Assembly: GCF_016428755.1 (NCBI RefSeq)
Contig: NZ_JAELTI010000055.1
Span: 1 to 36,145 of the forward strand
Direction: 5' to 3'
DNA: 36,145 nt
Source: Allobosea sp. ASV33
Lineage (GTDB): Bacteria; Pseudomonadota; Alphaproteobacteria; Rhizobiales; Beijerinckiaceae
Shown: positions 16,077 through 25,517 of the stretch, piece after piece
Layout of the letters: every line of letters begins with the position of its first letter
How positions within the stretch are numbered: position 1 is the stretch's first letter
Notes under the pieces: model-generated
Told to the model about the DNA's origin: nothing
The model's database searches: none
What the model saw: only the letters and a program-made list of their open reading frames with translations
Made by a program: the position numbers and the translations under genes

Positions 16077-17342
16077 ATGAAACAGGACCCGTTATTCGAG
16101 CGCCTCTGGGATGGCTCCGCCGCGATGGAGGAATGGACCGCTGCGGTCTCGCATGGCGCGATCACCCAGGTGGACGACAACATCATCACCGTCCACACCA
16201 CCTACTTCTGCGGCAGCGTCACGGCGATCCGCACGGGCGAAGGCCTCGTCCTGATCGATACGGCCAAGCCCGACACCGCCCGGCAGACGCTCGACGTCAT
16301 CCGCTCCTGGGACGATGGCCCGATCCACACGGTGATCTTCACCCACGGCCATATCGACCATACCAGCGGCATCAAGCTGATCGACGAGGAGGCGGATGCG
16401 CGCGGCTGGCCGCGCCCGCGCATCGTCGCCCATCGCAATGTCGCGCGGCGCATGCAGCGCTATGTCGACTCGCACGGCTTCAACAGCCTGGTGCAGGGCC
16501 AGCAGTTCAACATGCCTGGCTATGTCTATCCGATCGGCCAGCGCCGCCCCGACGAGGTCTATGACGACACCCTGTCGCTCGTGATCGGCGGGGAGCGGCT
16601 CGAACTCTTCCACGGCCGCGGCGAGACCGATGACGCGACCTTCGTCTGGCTGCCGGAGCGGCGCGTGCTGGCGAGCGGCGATTTCGTGATTTGGGTGTTC
16701 CCCAATGCGGGCAATCCGCGCAAGGTCCAGCGCTATGCCGCTGAATGGGCGCAGGCCTTGCGGCGGATGGAGGCGCTCAAGCCGGACATCCTCATCCCCG
16801 GCCACGGCCCGGTCGTCTTCGGAGCGGAGCGTGTCGCGCGGATGCTGAGCGACGGCGCCGAGGCGCTGGAGCATCTCGTCCACGAGACGCTGGCGCTGAT
16901 GAATGCGGGCGCGACGCTCGAAGACGTCCTGAGCAAGGTGAAGATCCCGGCGAGCTATCTCGCCAAGCCCTATCTGCTGCCGAAATACGACGATCCTGAG
17001 TTCCTGGTCCGCGGCATCTATCATTTCTACGCGGGCTGGTTCGACGGCAACGCGGCCCATCTCAAACCGGCCCGCACGGCAGAGCTGGCCGCCGAACTGG
17101 CGGAGCTTGCCGGAGGCGCCCGCAAGTTGGCCGAGCGCGCCGAAGTCTTGGCAGGCCAGGGGCAGAACCGCCTCGCTGTGGCCTTGGCGGAGCTTGCCGC
17201 ATCGGCCCTGCCGAATGATCCCGCGCTCCAGGCCATCCGCGCGACCACCCTCCGCAAGCTGATCGACGGCGAGACATCGCTGATGGGCAAGGCCTTCCTG
17301 GCTGTCTACGAGCGCGAGGCGGAAGGGCGGTCGAAGGGTTGA
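16077..17342 (+). CDS. Metallo-beta-lactamase-fold hydrolase, alkylsulfatase-like
   Basis: 421-residue protein with an MBL domain at about residues 30-260 and a helical C-terminal domain resembling the alkylsulfatase dimerisation domain. The zinc motif THGHIDH (about 89-95) is complete; GETDDATFVWLPE, the metal-bridging Asp in LASGDFVIW and the late His in IPGHGPVV are also present. Members of this group hydrolyse alkyl sulfates, but many MBL proteins with this layout have no known substrate. The protein is shorter than SdsA1-type alkylsulfatases (over 600 residues) and appears to lack their SCP2-like C-terminal domain. No signal peptide is seen, so it should be cytoplasmic. Start: ATG after GGAGGAG. 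It is divergent from livK and converges on the DUF4142 gene with a 6-nt gap. Confidence 0.8.
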   Translation: MKQDPLFERLWDGSAAMEEWTAAVSHGAITQVDDNIITVHTTYFCGSVTAIRTGEGLVLIDTAKPDTARQTLDVIRSWDDGPIHTVIFTHGHIDHTSGIKLIDEEADARGWPRPRIVAHRNVARRMQRYVDSHGFNSLVQGQQFNMPGYVYPIGQRRPDEVYDDTLSLVIGGERLELFHGRGETDDATFVWLPERRVLASGDFVIWVFPNAGNPRKVQRYAAEWAQALRRMEALKPDILIPGHGPVVFGAERVARMLSDGAEALEHLVHETLALMNAGATLEDVLSKVKIPASYLAKPYLLPKYDDPEFLVRGIYHFYAGWFDGNAAHLKPARTAELAAELAELAGGARKLAERAEVLAGQGQNRLAVALAELAASALPNDPALQAIRATTLRKLIDGETSLMGKAFLAVYEREAEGRSKG

Positions 17343-17348
17343 GGCGAC

Positions 17349-17870
17349 CTAAGGCCCAACCGGCAGCTCCCGCGCCTTGCGATCGAGCTCGCGGAACACC
17401 GGCAGCGACTGCGCGGCGAAGCTTTTCAGTTCGGGGTCGTCGCCCTCGTTGGCATAGCGCTCCATCAGCACGGCGACCTCGTGATGCGCGCTGCGCTGGG
17501 CTTCGACATAGGCGTTGTCGAAGGCCGCGCCCTGTTTGTCGGTGAGATCGCGCAGCAGGTCGAGATGGCGCCTGTCCGGCCGGTCGGGGAGGGCGATGTC
17601 GGAGCGCTTCGCCACGATGCGGCGCAGGCCGCTGGTCACCGCGCCCTGTTGGCTGGCGAGATCATGCGCGAAATCCTTGATCGCGGGCGAATTGCTCTTG
17701 TGCAGCGCCAATGTCGCCGTCTCCATGCCGAACATCTGTGCGATGGCGGTCTGGCGCACGAATTCACCTGCCGGAACGGCGGACTGTGCTCCGGCCGCGG
17801 AGCCGAACAGGACGAGACCGGCGAACCCCTGCAGCAGCCTTCGCCGGGTGCGATGAGTGATCTGTGCCAT
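17349..17870 (-). CDS. DUF4142 domain-containing exported protein
   Basis: 173 residues. The N-terminus has a twin-arginine-like signal (RTRRRLLQGFAGLVLFGSAAGAQS), so export by Tat is possible, Sec being the alternative. The mature part is a helical bundle with the DUF4142 pattern: FVRQTAIAQMFGMETATLALHKSNSPAIKDFAHDLASQQ, later AHHEVAVLMERYANEGDDPELKSFAAQSLPVF. The fold resembles ferritin-like bundles, but no function is established for the family. Single gene, tail to tail with the MBL hydrolase and divergent from the hydratase gene. Start: ATG at 17868-17870. Confidence 0.78.
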   Translation of the reverse strand: MAQITHRTRRRLLQGFAGLVLFGSAAGAQSAVPAGEFVRQTAIAQMFGMETATLALHKSNSPAIKDFAHDLASQQGAVTSGLRRIVAKRSDIALPDRPDRRHLDLLRDLTDKQGAAFDNAYVEAQRSAHHEVAVLMERYANEGDDPELKSFAAQSLPVFRELDRKARELPVGP

Positions 17871-18007
17871 GATCTGGGAACCGCTAAGCTACGGCGAGGT
17901 TCCATGGTGCCTGCGCCGGCCTCCGCTGCGCCGGCTTGCCTTGTCGCATCCCGCCGGCTGCGATAGCAGGGCTGGTACGCTTGCCGTCCGGATGCAGAGG
18001 AAATCCC

Positions 18008-18763
18008 ATGCCGACCACCGTCGAGACCGTGCGCGATGCGCTGGTGAAGGCCCGCCGCGAGCGCTCGCTGGTGGAGATCGCGAGCCTGCCGGTCCCGGCG
18101 ACCCTGTCAGAAGGGCTTATCGCGCAGGCGGCGGTGGGCAAGGCGCTCGGCCTTCCCGAAGCCGGCTGGAAGGTCGGCATCGCCGAGGACGGCACGGCGG
18201 TTGCCGGTCTGATGCCCGGGCCCTATCTGGCCCCTGGCGATGTCTATGAGGGCGCGATCGGCGCCGAATTGCGGATCGAGATCGAGATCGCGCTTCGGCT
18301 CGCCCGCGATGTGCCGTTCCGTCCTGCTCAGGCCTATTCGCGCGCCGAACTGCTGGGCTATTGCGACAAGGCCTATCTCGGCATCGAGATCGTCGAGAGC
18401 CGCCTCGCCAACTGGTCCGGCAATGTCGCATTCCCGCTCTGGCTCGCCGACGCGATGGGCCATGGCGGCTACGTGATCGGCCCCGAGCTCGACATCGCCA
18501 CGCTGGATGATCCCACCGGCTTCGGTTGCTTCATCTCGCTGAACGGCGTGACGATCTACGACCAGCCGGCTGTCCACGGAAACGGCGATCCGATGACGCC
18601 TTTCCTTGCCTGGGCGAACCGCAAGAGCGACGATCTCGGCGGCCTCAAGGCCGGTCAGATCGTGACCACCGGCAGCCTCTGCGGCGGCGTGCTCTCGCCC
18701 GGGAAAGGCGAGATCGTGACCAGGCTTTCGCCGCTCGCGACGGTGACCTTAACCCTTCGTTAG
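18008..18763 (+). CDS. 2-keto-4-pentenoate hydratase / fumarylacetoacetase-family enzyme
   Basis: 251-residue cytoplasmic enzyme of the FAH superfamily, closest in layout to MhpD-type 2-hydroxypenta-2,4-dienoate hydratases and related decarboxylases from aromatic meta-cleavage pathways. Conserved features are GWKVGIAEDG early, the metal-binding acidic run ELRIEIEIAL (about 85-94), LGIEIVESRL, and the late LKAGQIVTTGSLCGGV. No other meta-cleavage genes are nearby, so the physiological substrate is open. Start: ATG at 18008-18010 after AGAGGA; an upstream extension in the same frame has no family match. The gene stands alone, divergent from the DUF4142 gene. Confidence 0.82.
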   Translation: MPTTVETVRDALVKARRERSLVEIASLPVPATLSEGLIAQAAVGKALGLPEAGWKVGIAEDGTAVAGLMPGPYLAPGDVYEGAIGAELRIEIEIALRLARDVPFRPAQAYSRAELLGYCDKAYLGIEIVESRLANWSGNVAFPLWLADAMGHGGYVIGPELDIATLDDPTGFGCFISLNGVTIYDQPAVHGNGDPMTPFLAWANRKSDDLGGLKAGQIVTTGSLCGGVLSPGKGEIVTRLSPLATVTLTLR

Positions 18764-18787
18764 CAGGAACGTTCGAGTCCTTGAGCA

Positions 18788-18815
18788 TTGCACATGCCTG
18801 TCCGCTCCCTATGAT
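18788..18815 (+). promoter_or_regulatory. Candidate promoter for tamA-tamB
   Basis: A TATGAT (-10, five of six consensus bases) at 18810-18815 follows TTGCAC (-35, weak) with 16 nt between. Transcription would start near 18822, giving a leader of about 43 nt to the tamA ATG. The call rests on hexamer matches and position only. Confidence 0.4.
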
Positions 18816-18864
18816 GGCGGCGGGCATGGGCACGGTTTGAGTGTGGGGGTTGCTTGGAGGGCGG

Positions 18865-20877
18865 ATGCGGTTTTGGCGTAGGGCAGGGCATGCGGTCGCG
18901 CTGAGCGGCGGTTGTGCGTTTGCCACACTGCTGAGCCTGCAGGCGGAACCGGCCCGGGCTTTCGATCTCTCGTCGCTGGACGTGTTTGGTCTCTTCACCA
19001 AGAAGGACGAGCCACCGGCCCCGAGCCCGTCCGCCTTGCCTTACAAGCTCGATTTCGATCTCGGCGAGGCCGACGACGCCAAGGCTCTGACGCGCTCGCT
19101 GCAGGACGCCTCGCTGCTCTATCGCCTGCGCCAGGATGCCCCGCCCGACGGCGAATCCCTGTCGCGCCGGATGGCGACAGACCTGAACCCGATGCTCGAT
19201 GCGCTCTGGTCGCAGGGTTATTTCAACGCCGATGTCACGCTGATCGTCGACGGTGTCTCGCTCAAGATCGGGGCCGAGCCCGATGCGACGCTGGTGCGGA
19301 CGCTCGAAGCTCATCGCAACCGCGACGCCGTGCCGATCACGGTCAGGGCAAGGCCCGGCAAGGTCTTCGGCCTGCGCAGGATCGATGTCGTCGAGCGCGA
19401 CGAAGCCGGCCCGCCGGCCATCGCCGACCCCGTCAAGGTCTCCCGGCTGAAAGCGGGGGAGCCGGCAACCTCGGCCGCCTTGAAGGCCGCCCAGGCGGCC
19501 CTGGTCGATTACATGCGGGCGCAGTCGCGCCCGCTGGCCAAGGTCGTCGAGCTGCGGCCGGTCGTCGACCATGCCGCCGGCATCATGGACGTGACCTATG
19601 TCATCGCGCCGGGGCCGCTCGCCGGCTTCGGCGACATCACGGTTGGCCAGACCGACGAGATCCCGCCCGCGGTCGTGCGCTCCTTCATCTATCTGGAGCC
19701 CGGCGATCCCTATTCGCCGAAGGCGCTGGCCGATACCCGCCGCTCGATCGCGACGATTCCCGCCGTCGGCTCCGTCCGCATCCGCGAGGGCGACAAGCTC
19801 GACGGCGCCGGCAACCTGCCGATCTTCGTCGAGGTGACCGAGCGGCCCAAGCGCCTGCTCGGCTTCTCGGCCCGCTATTCGACCATCGATGGCCCGGCGG
19901 TGAAGACCTATTGGGAGCACCGCAATCTGTTCGGCGGCGCCGAGCGCCTGCGGCTGGAGGCCAGCGTCTTCTTCGCCCCGCGCATCGACGGCACCAAGAT
20001 CCAGCGCTTCGGCGATTTCAAGGAATCCGATCTCGGCGGCCGCTTCGCCTTCAGCTTCATGAAGCCGGCGCTGAACGGCAGCCGCAACGATCTGCTGATC
20101 GACGGTGTCGCGACGCGCGAGCGTGTCGGCCTAAACCGCTATGGCGGCTACACCGCGCGCTATGCCAACGTCACCACCGCGATCCGCCATCGCTTCAGCG
20201 ACACCTTCTCGGTCCAGGCCGGTATCGAGGTCGAGCGTGGCCAGACCAGCGACGTGCTCGGGCAGGTGGACTACACCCTGGTCGGCATACCTCTCTCGGT
20301 GAAATACGATTCCACCGACAACCTGCTCGACCCGACGCGCGGCTTCCGGGCGACGGCCTCCTTCACGCCCTATCCGACCTTCCTCGGCTCGACGGTCGGC
20401 ATCTACCAGACCAAGGCGGCCGTCTCCGCCTACTACGCGCTGGACGAGGATGCCCGCTATATCCTGGCCGGCCGCGTCGGCTTCGGCTCGATCTCCGGCG
20501 CCAGCCTCGAGGACATCCCGGCGACGCGGCGCTTCTATGCCGGCGGCGGCGGCTCGGTGCGCGGCTATGCCTATCGCAGCCTGTCCCCGCTCGGTCCGTT
20601 CGGGCAGATCATCGGCGGCCGCAGCCTGCTGGAAGCCTCGGTCGAGGCTCGCATCAAGATCACCGACACGATCGGCATCGTGCCCTTCTTCGATGCCGGC
20701 ACCGCCTTCGAATCCAGCCTCCCGGACGGCAAGCAGAAACTGCAGATGGCCGCAGGCCTGGGCTTCCGCTACTATACTGGCATCGGGCCGATCCGCGTCG
20801 ACATCGCCGCGCCGCTCAACCCGCGCAAGGGCGACAAGCCGGTCGCGCTCTATGTCAGCATCGGACAGGCCTTCTGA
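18865..20877 (+). CDS. tamA: Autotransporter assembly complex outer-membrane protein TamA
   Basis: 670-residue outer-membrane protein of the Omp85/BamA superfamily that works with TamB in inserting outer-membrane proteins or moving lipids to the outer membrane. A signal peptide is clear (MRFWRRAGHAVALSGG to PARA, about residue 32). POTRA-type segments follow to about 330 (for example ALWSQGYFNADVTL and SFIYLEPGDPYSPKALADTRRSIATIPAVGSVRI). A C-terminal 16-strand barrel comes next, with RRFYAGGGGSVRGYAYRSL, the VRGY element that marks Omp85 proteins. It ends in F (YVSIGQAF), as barrels do. Start: ATG 18865 with GGAGG 5 nt before; a GTG at 18841 is less likely. The stop overlaps the tamB start (TGATG). 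Confidence 0.92.
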   Translation: MRFWRRAGHAVALSGGCAFATLLSLQAEPARAFDLSSLDVFGLFTKKDEPPAPSPSALPYKLDFDLGEADDAKALTRSLQDASLLYRLRQDAPPDGESLSRRMATDLNPMLDALWSQGYFNADVTLIVDGVSLKIGAEPDATLVRTLEAHRNRDAVPITVRARPGKVFGLRRIDVVERDEAGPPAIADPVKVSRLKAGEPATSAALKAAQAALVDYMRAQSRPLAKVVELRPVVDHAAGIMDVTYVIAPGPLAGFGDITVGQTDEIPPAVVRSFIYLEPGDPYSPKALADTRRSIATIPAVGSVRIREGDKLDGAGNLPIFVEVTERPKRLLGFSARYSTIDGPAVKTYWEHRNLFGGAERLRLEASVFFAPRIDGTKIQRFGDFKESDLGGRFAFSFMKPALNGSRNDLLIDGVATRERVGLNRYGGYTARYANVTTAIRHRFSDTFSVQAGIEVERGQTSDVLGQVDYTLVGIPLSVKYDSTDNLLDPTRGFRATASFTPYPTFLGSTVGIYQTKAAVSAYYALDEDARYILAGRVGFGSISGASLEDIPATRRFYAGGGGSVRGYAYRSLSPLGPFGQIIGGRSLLEASVEARIKITDTIGIVPFFDAGTAFESSLPDGKQKLQMAAGLGFRYYTGIGPIRVDIAAPLNPRKGDKPVALYVSIGQAF

Positions 20878-23800
20878 TGCGCCGGCTCCTCACCATTCCC
20901 CGTCTCGCGCTATTAGCCCTGTTGCTGACGGCGGGCTTCCTGTTCTCGGCCCATTTCGGCGGCTTCGCCCAGAACGCGCAGACCGATCGCGGCGTCGTCG
21001 CCGACCTGATCTCCAAGGCATTGTCGAGCAGCACGAGCCAGGTCTCGATCGGCGAAGTCAACGGCGCGCTCTCCTCCGATGTCGAGATCCGCGACATCGT
21101 GCTCTCGGATCGCGACGGCGCGTGGCTCAGGCTCGATCGCGTCCGACTGATCTGGACCCGCAGCGCCCTGCTGCTGCGAAGGCTCGATGTCGACCGGCTG
21201 GAGATCGGCAAGCTCGAAATCCTGCGCAAGCCTGCGCCGCAGCGGGCTGGAACCGCGCCCCCGAGCAACGAGCCGATCCTGCCCGAGCTGCCGCTCAAGG
21301 TGATTATCCGCGCCCTCCAGCTCAACGAACTGGCGCTTGGTCAGCCCGTGCTCGGCGTCGCCGCCCGCCTCAGCGCCAATGGCGCGGCGCGCCTCGGGCC
21401 GCCCAACGAGGGGCTGGACCTCAAATTTCAGGCGAAGCGGCTCGACATGGGCGGGCTCTTCGACGTCACGCTGTCCTTCGTGCCGGAGAGCACGCGCCTG
21501 CAACTGGCCGCCAAGCTCGACGAGCCGGCGGGAGGCCTGATCTCGAAGGTTGCGGGTCTGCCGGGCGAGCCGCCGGTGAAGCTCGATCTCACCGGCGATG
21601 GCCCGCTCGATTCCTTCCGCTCCAGCCTCGTCTTCACGGCGGGCCCGACGATCGGTGCCAATGGTTCGGCAACGCTGACCCGCGCCGGTGCCGAGCGCTC
21701 GCTCGCATTGGCGCTCGATGCCCGTATCGAGGGCCTGATGCCGGCCCCGGTGGCGCCGGTCTTCGCCGGCTCGACCAAGCTCGACGGCGCGATCGGCCTG
21801 CGTGACGACAGCGGCGTCGATATCCGCAATCTGGCGCTCGTCTCGGCGCTGGCGCGCCTCGACGTGCTTGGCCGCTATAATCCCGACAAGACGCTCGATC
21901 TGCGCGTGTCTGCGGCTTCGCGCCCCAACGAGGGTGGCCGCACGGTCGCCTCCGGCACCGAGATCGGCAAGCTCGCTTTCGACGCGACGATCCGTGGCCC
22001 GGTCGCCGGGCCGACCGTCGTCGCAAAGCTCGACGCCAACGACGCCAAGCTGCCGGCCGGGCAGTTCGGCAAGGTCGCGCTCACCTTCAACGCGACGCCG
22101 ACCGGCACCATCGGCGAGCCCGGTACCCGCATCGCCTTGACCTCCGATGGCGAAGCCAGCGGGATCGTCCTGGCCGACAAGGCGCTGATGCGCGCGGTCG
22201 GCGACAGGGTCAGCTTCACCTTGCGCGGCACCGGCAACGACGACGGCACCGCCGATTTCGAGACGCTGAAGCTCGCGCTTTCCGGCGTCGAGCTGGACTA
22301 CAAAGGCAAGCTCGGCCAGGCGCGCATGCTCGGCCAGCTCAAGGCCGTGCTGCCCGATCTCGCCCGCTTGAGCGGTCTTGCGGGTCGCCCGCTCGGCGGC
22401 CGGGCTGATATCACCGCCGATCTCGACGCGACGCCGCGCCTGAACAACTACACCGCGACGCTCGCGGGCAAGGCCGAGCGCCTTGCCACCGGCGAAGCCG
22501 CGCTCGACCGCCTGCTCGCCGGCAACCTGACCCTTGCCGGCCGCGTCAATGCGCTCGCCGGCGACTATACGGTGAGCGGCCTGCGCGTGGCGGGCCAGCA
22601 TGCTGCCTTCACCGCCGACGGCTCGCTCGGACAGCAGCAATCCGACCTGAAGCTCGCGCTGAACCTGCCCGATCTCAAGCGCGCCGATCCGCGCCTCTCC
22701 GGCCGGGGCGACGTCACCGCTCAGATCACCGGCCCGCAGAACAAGCTCGACGCCACCGCCCGCATCGCCGTCGCCAATGCGACCGCGCTCGCCCGGCCGA
22801 TCCCGCGCCTGACGATCGATGCGGTGGCGAAGGACCTGCAGGGCGCGCTCGACGCCAGCGTGACCCTGTCCGGCGAAGTCGATTCCAAGCCGGCGACCGG
22901 CTCGCTGCGCCTCGCGCGCCAGCCCGATGACGGCTGGAATCTCTCGACGCTCGATTTCGCGCTCGGCTCTGTCCGCCTGAACGGCGGCCTGACGCTCGAT
23001 CCGGCGAGCCGCGCGGCCGGGCGCCTGACGCTCGCGGCTCGCAATCTCGACGATCTCTCGGCGCTCGCGCTGACCAAGCTCGGCGGCCAGCTCGATGCCG
23101 ACATCGTTCTCGCGGCGCCGGAAGGCCGGCAGGATCTCGATCTGACCGCCCGCGGTTCGCGGCTTGCCGGTCCCTCGCTGACCATCGACAAGCTCGATGC
23201 CCGCGCCAATGCCAAGGATATCTATGGCCGTCCGATGCTCGATGCCGCGGTCGCGATCGACCGAGCCGTCGCGGCTGGCGAGGCGATCAGCGGAATCCGC
23301 TTCGATTCGAAGGGCGCGCCCGATGCCAGCGCCTTCACGCTGAGCGCCAATGCCCGCGGCTTCGTCCTGAAGGGCGCCGGCCGTCTCGTGCCGGGCGAAC
23401 CGCTGAAGCTGGAACTCGCCTCTTTCGACGCGCGCCGCGACGGTCGCGCGATCACGCTGGCCAACGCCGCTTCGTTCAGCTTCCCGGCCTCCGGCGTCGA
23501 GATCGCCAATCTCGCTGTGATGATCGACAAGGGGCGGGTGACGCTCGACGGCCGCGCCGGCGAGACGCTCGATCTGCGCTTCGCTGCCCGCGACGTTCCG
23601 CTTTCCGCCGCCAGCATCGCCGTGCCCAGCCTCAAGCTCGGCGGCACGCTGAACGCTGAGGCTCAGGTCATGGGCAAGCCCGGCGATCTCTCGGGGCCCT
23701 GGAAGCTCAGGATTGCCCAGCTCGTCACGCCCGAAACCCGACAGGCCGGGCTGCCTCCGATCGAGATCCAGGGCGAGGGCGCGCTCAAGGGCGATGCCGC

Positions 23801-25196
23801 GGGTATCTCCGCCACCGTGAATGCCGGCAAGGGCGCCAGCCTGACCCTGCGCGGCACCGCGCCGCTCAATGCCACCGGCCCGCTCGATCTCACGGCCCAG
23901 GGCCGCGTCGATGCGGCGCTCGCCAACACGATCCTGGGGGCGAGCGGCCAGCGCGTCACCGGTGCGGTCGCGCTCGACATGCGTGCCGGCGGAACCGCTT
24001 CCGCCCCACGCCTCAGCGGCAACGCGACCTTGACCGGCGGCAGCTTCATCGACGCCCTGCAAGGCATCCGACTCAACGCGATCGAGGCCCGCATCGCCGC
24101 CAACGGCGACAACCTGACGATCGAGCGCGCCTCCGCCCAGACGCCGAACGGCGGTACGATTTCCGCGAGCGGCCAGGTCAAGGTCGATCCCGCAGCGGGA
24201 TTCCCCGGCAATATCCGCATTCGCGGCGACCGGGCCCAGCTCGTCTCCAGCGGACTGGTGACGGCCGTCGCCGGGTTGAACCTCGAAGTCACCGGGCCGC
24301 TGGCCCAGCGCCCGCGCCTCGGCGGCCGGATCGACATCGCCTCGCTCGACGTCTCCGTGCCCGACCGTCTGCCGGCGACGCTGCGCCCGGTCGACGGAAT
24401 CAAGCATGTGAACGCAAAAGGCGCGGCCGCCGCACGCCTCGCCGCGGCCCGCAAGGCGCGGCAGGCCAAGGGCCGCGGGGGCCGCGCCGCACCGGCCTTC
24501 GATGCGACCCTCGCGCTGACCGTCTCCGCTCCCAGCAAGGTCTTCATCCGCGGCCGCGGCATCGACGCCGAGCTCGGCGGCGAGATTCGCGTCGGCGGCA
24601 CCTCTTCGGCGCCCGCGCTGGACGGTGGGTTCGAACTGCGCCGCGGCAGGCTCAGCGTCCTGACCCAGCGCCTCGATTTCAGCCGCGGCCGGCTGACCTT
24701 TGCCGGCGGGCTGATTCCCGATCTCGACTTCATCGCCCAGACCAGCGCCGGCGACGTGACCGCCAGGATCATCATCAGCGGCCCGGCCGACCAGCCGGCC
24801 TTCACCTTCACCTCGCAGCCCGAATTGCCGCCCGACGAGGTGCTGTCGCGGCTGCTCTTCGCCCGCGCCTCGGGCTCGCTCTCGCCCTTCCAGGCCCTGC
24901 AGCTCGCGCAGGCGGCGGCGCAGTTCGCGGGCGGTGGCGGCGACGACACCTTCGAGCGGCTGCGCAAATCGCTGGGCGTCGACAATCTCGACATCCAGAT
25001 GGGAGCGGGCGGGCCGACCGTCGGGGCCTCGCGCTATATCAGCGACAACATCTCGGTCGGGGTGAAGGTCGGCTCCAAGCCGGAGGACAGCGGCGTCTCG
25101 GTCGGCATCGACGTGACCAAGCGCCTAAAGCTCCAGGCCGAGACCGGGGCGGATGGCAGCGCTGCGGTGGGAATCGGCGCCGAGTGGGAATACTGA
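20877..25196 (+). CDS. tamB: Translocation and assembly module protein TamB (DUF490)
   Basis: 1439-residue AsmA-like protein anchored in the inner membrane and reaching across the periplasm to TamA. The N-terminus has one membrane helix (LLTIPRLALLALLLTAGFLF). The long middle is a repetitive beta-rich taco-shaped region with recurring LDLxAxG / LxGxATLxGG patterns, the form thought to carry lipids or unfolded proteins. The C-terminal DUF490 domain is recognisable from about residue 1150: GGTSSAPALDGGFELRRGRLSVL, LDFSRGRLTFAGG, ISGPADQPAFTFTSQPELPPDEVLSRLLF, ending in IGAEWEY. An Ala/Arg/Lys-rich stretch near residue 1180 (24415-24490) looks like a disordered linker. The ATG overlaps the tamA stop by one base, so the pair is coupled. 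Confidence 0.93.
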   Translation: MRRLLTIPRLALLALLLTAGFLFSAHFGGFAQNAQTDRGVVADLISKALSSSTSQVSIGEVNGALSSDVEIRDIVLSDRDGAWLRLDRVRLIWTRSALLLRRLDVDRLEIGKLEILRKPAPQRAGTAPPSNEPILPELPLKVIIRALQLNELALGQPVLGVAARLSANGAARLGPPNEGLDLKFQAKRLDMGGLFDVTLSFVPESTRLQLAAKLDEPAGGLISKVAGLPGEPPVKLDLTGDGPLDSFRSSLVFTAGPTIGANGSATLTRAGAERSLALALDARIEGLMPAPVAPVFAGSTKLDGAIGLRDDSGVDIRNLALVSALARLDVLGRYNPDKTLDLRVSAASRPNEGGRTVASGTEIGKLAFDATIRGPVAGPTVVAKLDANDAKLPAGQFGKVALTFNATPTGTIGEPGTRIALTSDGEASGIVLADKALMRAVGDRVSFTLRGTGNDDGTADFETLKLALSGVELDYKGKLGQARMLGQLKAVLPDLARLSGLAGRPLGGRADITADLDATPRLNNYTATLAGKAERLATGEAALDRLLAGNLTLAGRVNALAGDYTVSGLRVAGQHAAFTADGSLGQQQSDLKLALNLPDLKRADPRLSGRGDVTAQITGPQNKLDATARIAVANATALARPIPRLTIDAVAKDLQGALDASVTLSGEVDSKPATGSLRLARQPDDGWNLSTLDFALGSVRLNGGLTLDPASRAAGRLTLAARNLDDLSALALTKLGGQLDADIVLAAPEGRQDLDLTARGSRLAGPSLTIDKLDARANAKDIYGRPMLDAAVAIDRAVAAGEAISGIRFDSKGAPDASAFTLSANARGFVLKGAGRLVPGEPLKLELASFDARRDGRAITLANAASFSFPASGVEIANLAVMIDKGRVTLDGRAGETLDLRFAARDVPLSAASIAVPSLKLGGTLNAEAQVMGKPGDLSGPWKLRIAQLVTPETRQAGLPPIEIQGEGALKGDAAGISATVNAGKGASLTLRGTAPLNATGPLDLTAQGRVDAALANTILGASGQRVTGAVALDMRAGGTASAPRLSGNATLTGGSFIDALQGIRLNAIEARIAANGDNLTIERASAQTPNGGTISASGQVKVDPAAGFPGNIRIRGDRAQLVSSGLVTAVAGLNLEVTGPLAQRPRLGGRIDIASLDVSVPDRLPATLRPVDGIKHVNAKGAAAARLAAARKARQAKGRGGRAAPAFDATLALTVSAPSKVFIRGRGIDAELGGEIRVGGTSSAPALDGGFELRRGRLSVLTQRLDFSRGRLTFAGGLIPDLDFIAQTSAGDVTARIIISGPADQPAFTFTSQPELPPDEVLSRLLFARASGSLSPFQALQLAQAAAQFAGGGGDDTFERLRKSLGVDNLDIQMGAGGPTVGASRYISDNISVGVKVGSKPEDSGVSVGIDVTKRLKLQAETGADGSAAVGIGAEWEY

Positions 25197-25231
25197 ATCG
25201 GCCTCGCTGTCCGGAAACCCGGCCGCGAGGA

Positions 25232-25254
25232 GATTCGGCCCGAATCCCGTTTTT
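25232..25254 (+). terminator. Intrinsic terminator after tamB
   Basis: GATTCG-GCC-CGAATC is a perfect 6-bp stem with a 3-nt loop, followed by CCG and five T. It begins 36 nt after the tamB stop. A second weaker pairing CCTCGC/GCGAGG (25202-25230) lies just before it. The T-run is short and offset by 3 nt, so strength is uncertain. Confidence 0.55.
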
Positions 25255-25406
25255 CAAGGTGCGATTCTGGGCGGCGGCAAGCCGAAAACCTCTTGTGCGG
25301 TGCCGTCGGGGTTAATGCTTGGTGAATTTCGCCGGTCAAAGCGTGGCTCCCCTGCAACACCGGTTTCCAAAGCACCCCATTCACAGGCTCGGGCGGCGGA
25401 TCGTGG

Positions 25407-25434
25407 TTGATCGGCAGGGCGGCTTTCGTATGGT
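25407..25434 (+). promoter_or_regulatory. Candidate sigma-70 promoter of the porin gene
   Basis: TTGATC (25407-25412) and TATGGT (25429-25434) are spaced by 16 nt, each matching consensus at four of six positions. Initiation near 25441 would give a leader of about 165 nt. Other promoters in this 409-nt gap are possible; I see no open frame with a family match in it. Confidence 0.4.
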
Positions 25435-25451
25435 GGGAATGCGTCGGGACG

Positions 25452-25517
25452 TTCCCGGTCGCTGTTTTTCGCCTTCGCCTCCGAAATAGGTCGGTGACGC
25501 AGGCGAAAGACCGGGAA
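25452..25517 (+). ncRNA. Structured 5' leader element of the porin mRNA
   Basis: TTCCCGGTC (25452-25460) pairs perfectly with GACCGGGAA (25509-25517). Inside it, TTCGCCT (25474-25480) pairs perfectly with AGGCGAA (25501-25507). This gives a two-tier stem with a 13-nt bulge and a 20-nt loop, about 90 nt before the porin start codon. It matches no riboswitch class I know. It may set mRNA stability or be a target for a regulatory RNA, as is common for porins in other bacteria. The structure is read by eye. Confidence 0.4.

Noticed and set aside
18912..20876. The tamB reading frame stays open for about 650 codons upstream of its ATG, suggesting a giant fusion protein
   Set aside because: That stretch lies over tamA, whose own frame has a signal peptide, POTRA segments and the VRGY barrel motif. 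The upstream tamB-frame sequence is Arg/Pro-rich with no family match, and a TGATG junction explains the arrangement.
20913..24407. A 1164-codon open frame antisense to tamB
   Set aside because: It mirrors tamB codon by codon; its product is rich in Arg, Glu and Gly with no domain. High GC at third positions keeps the antisense frame open.
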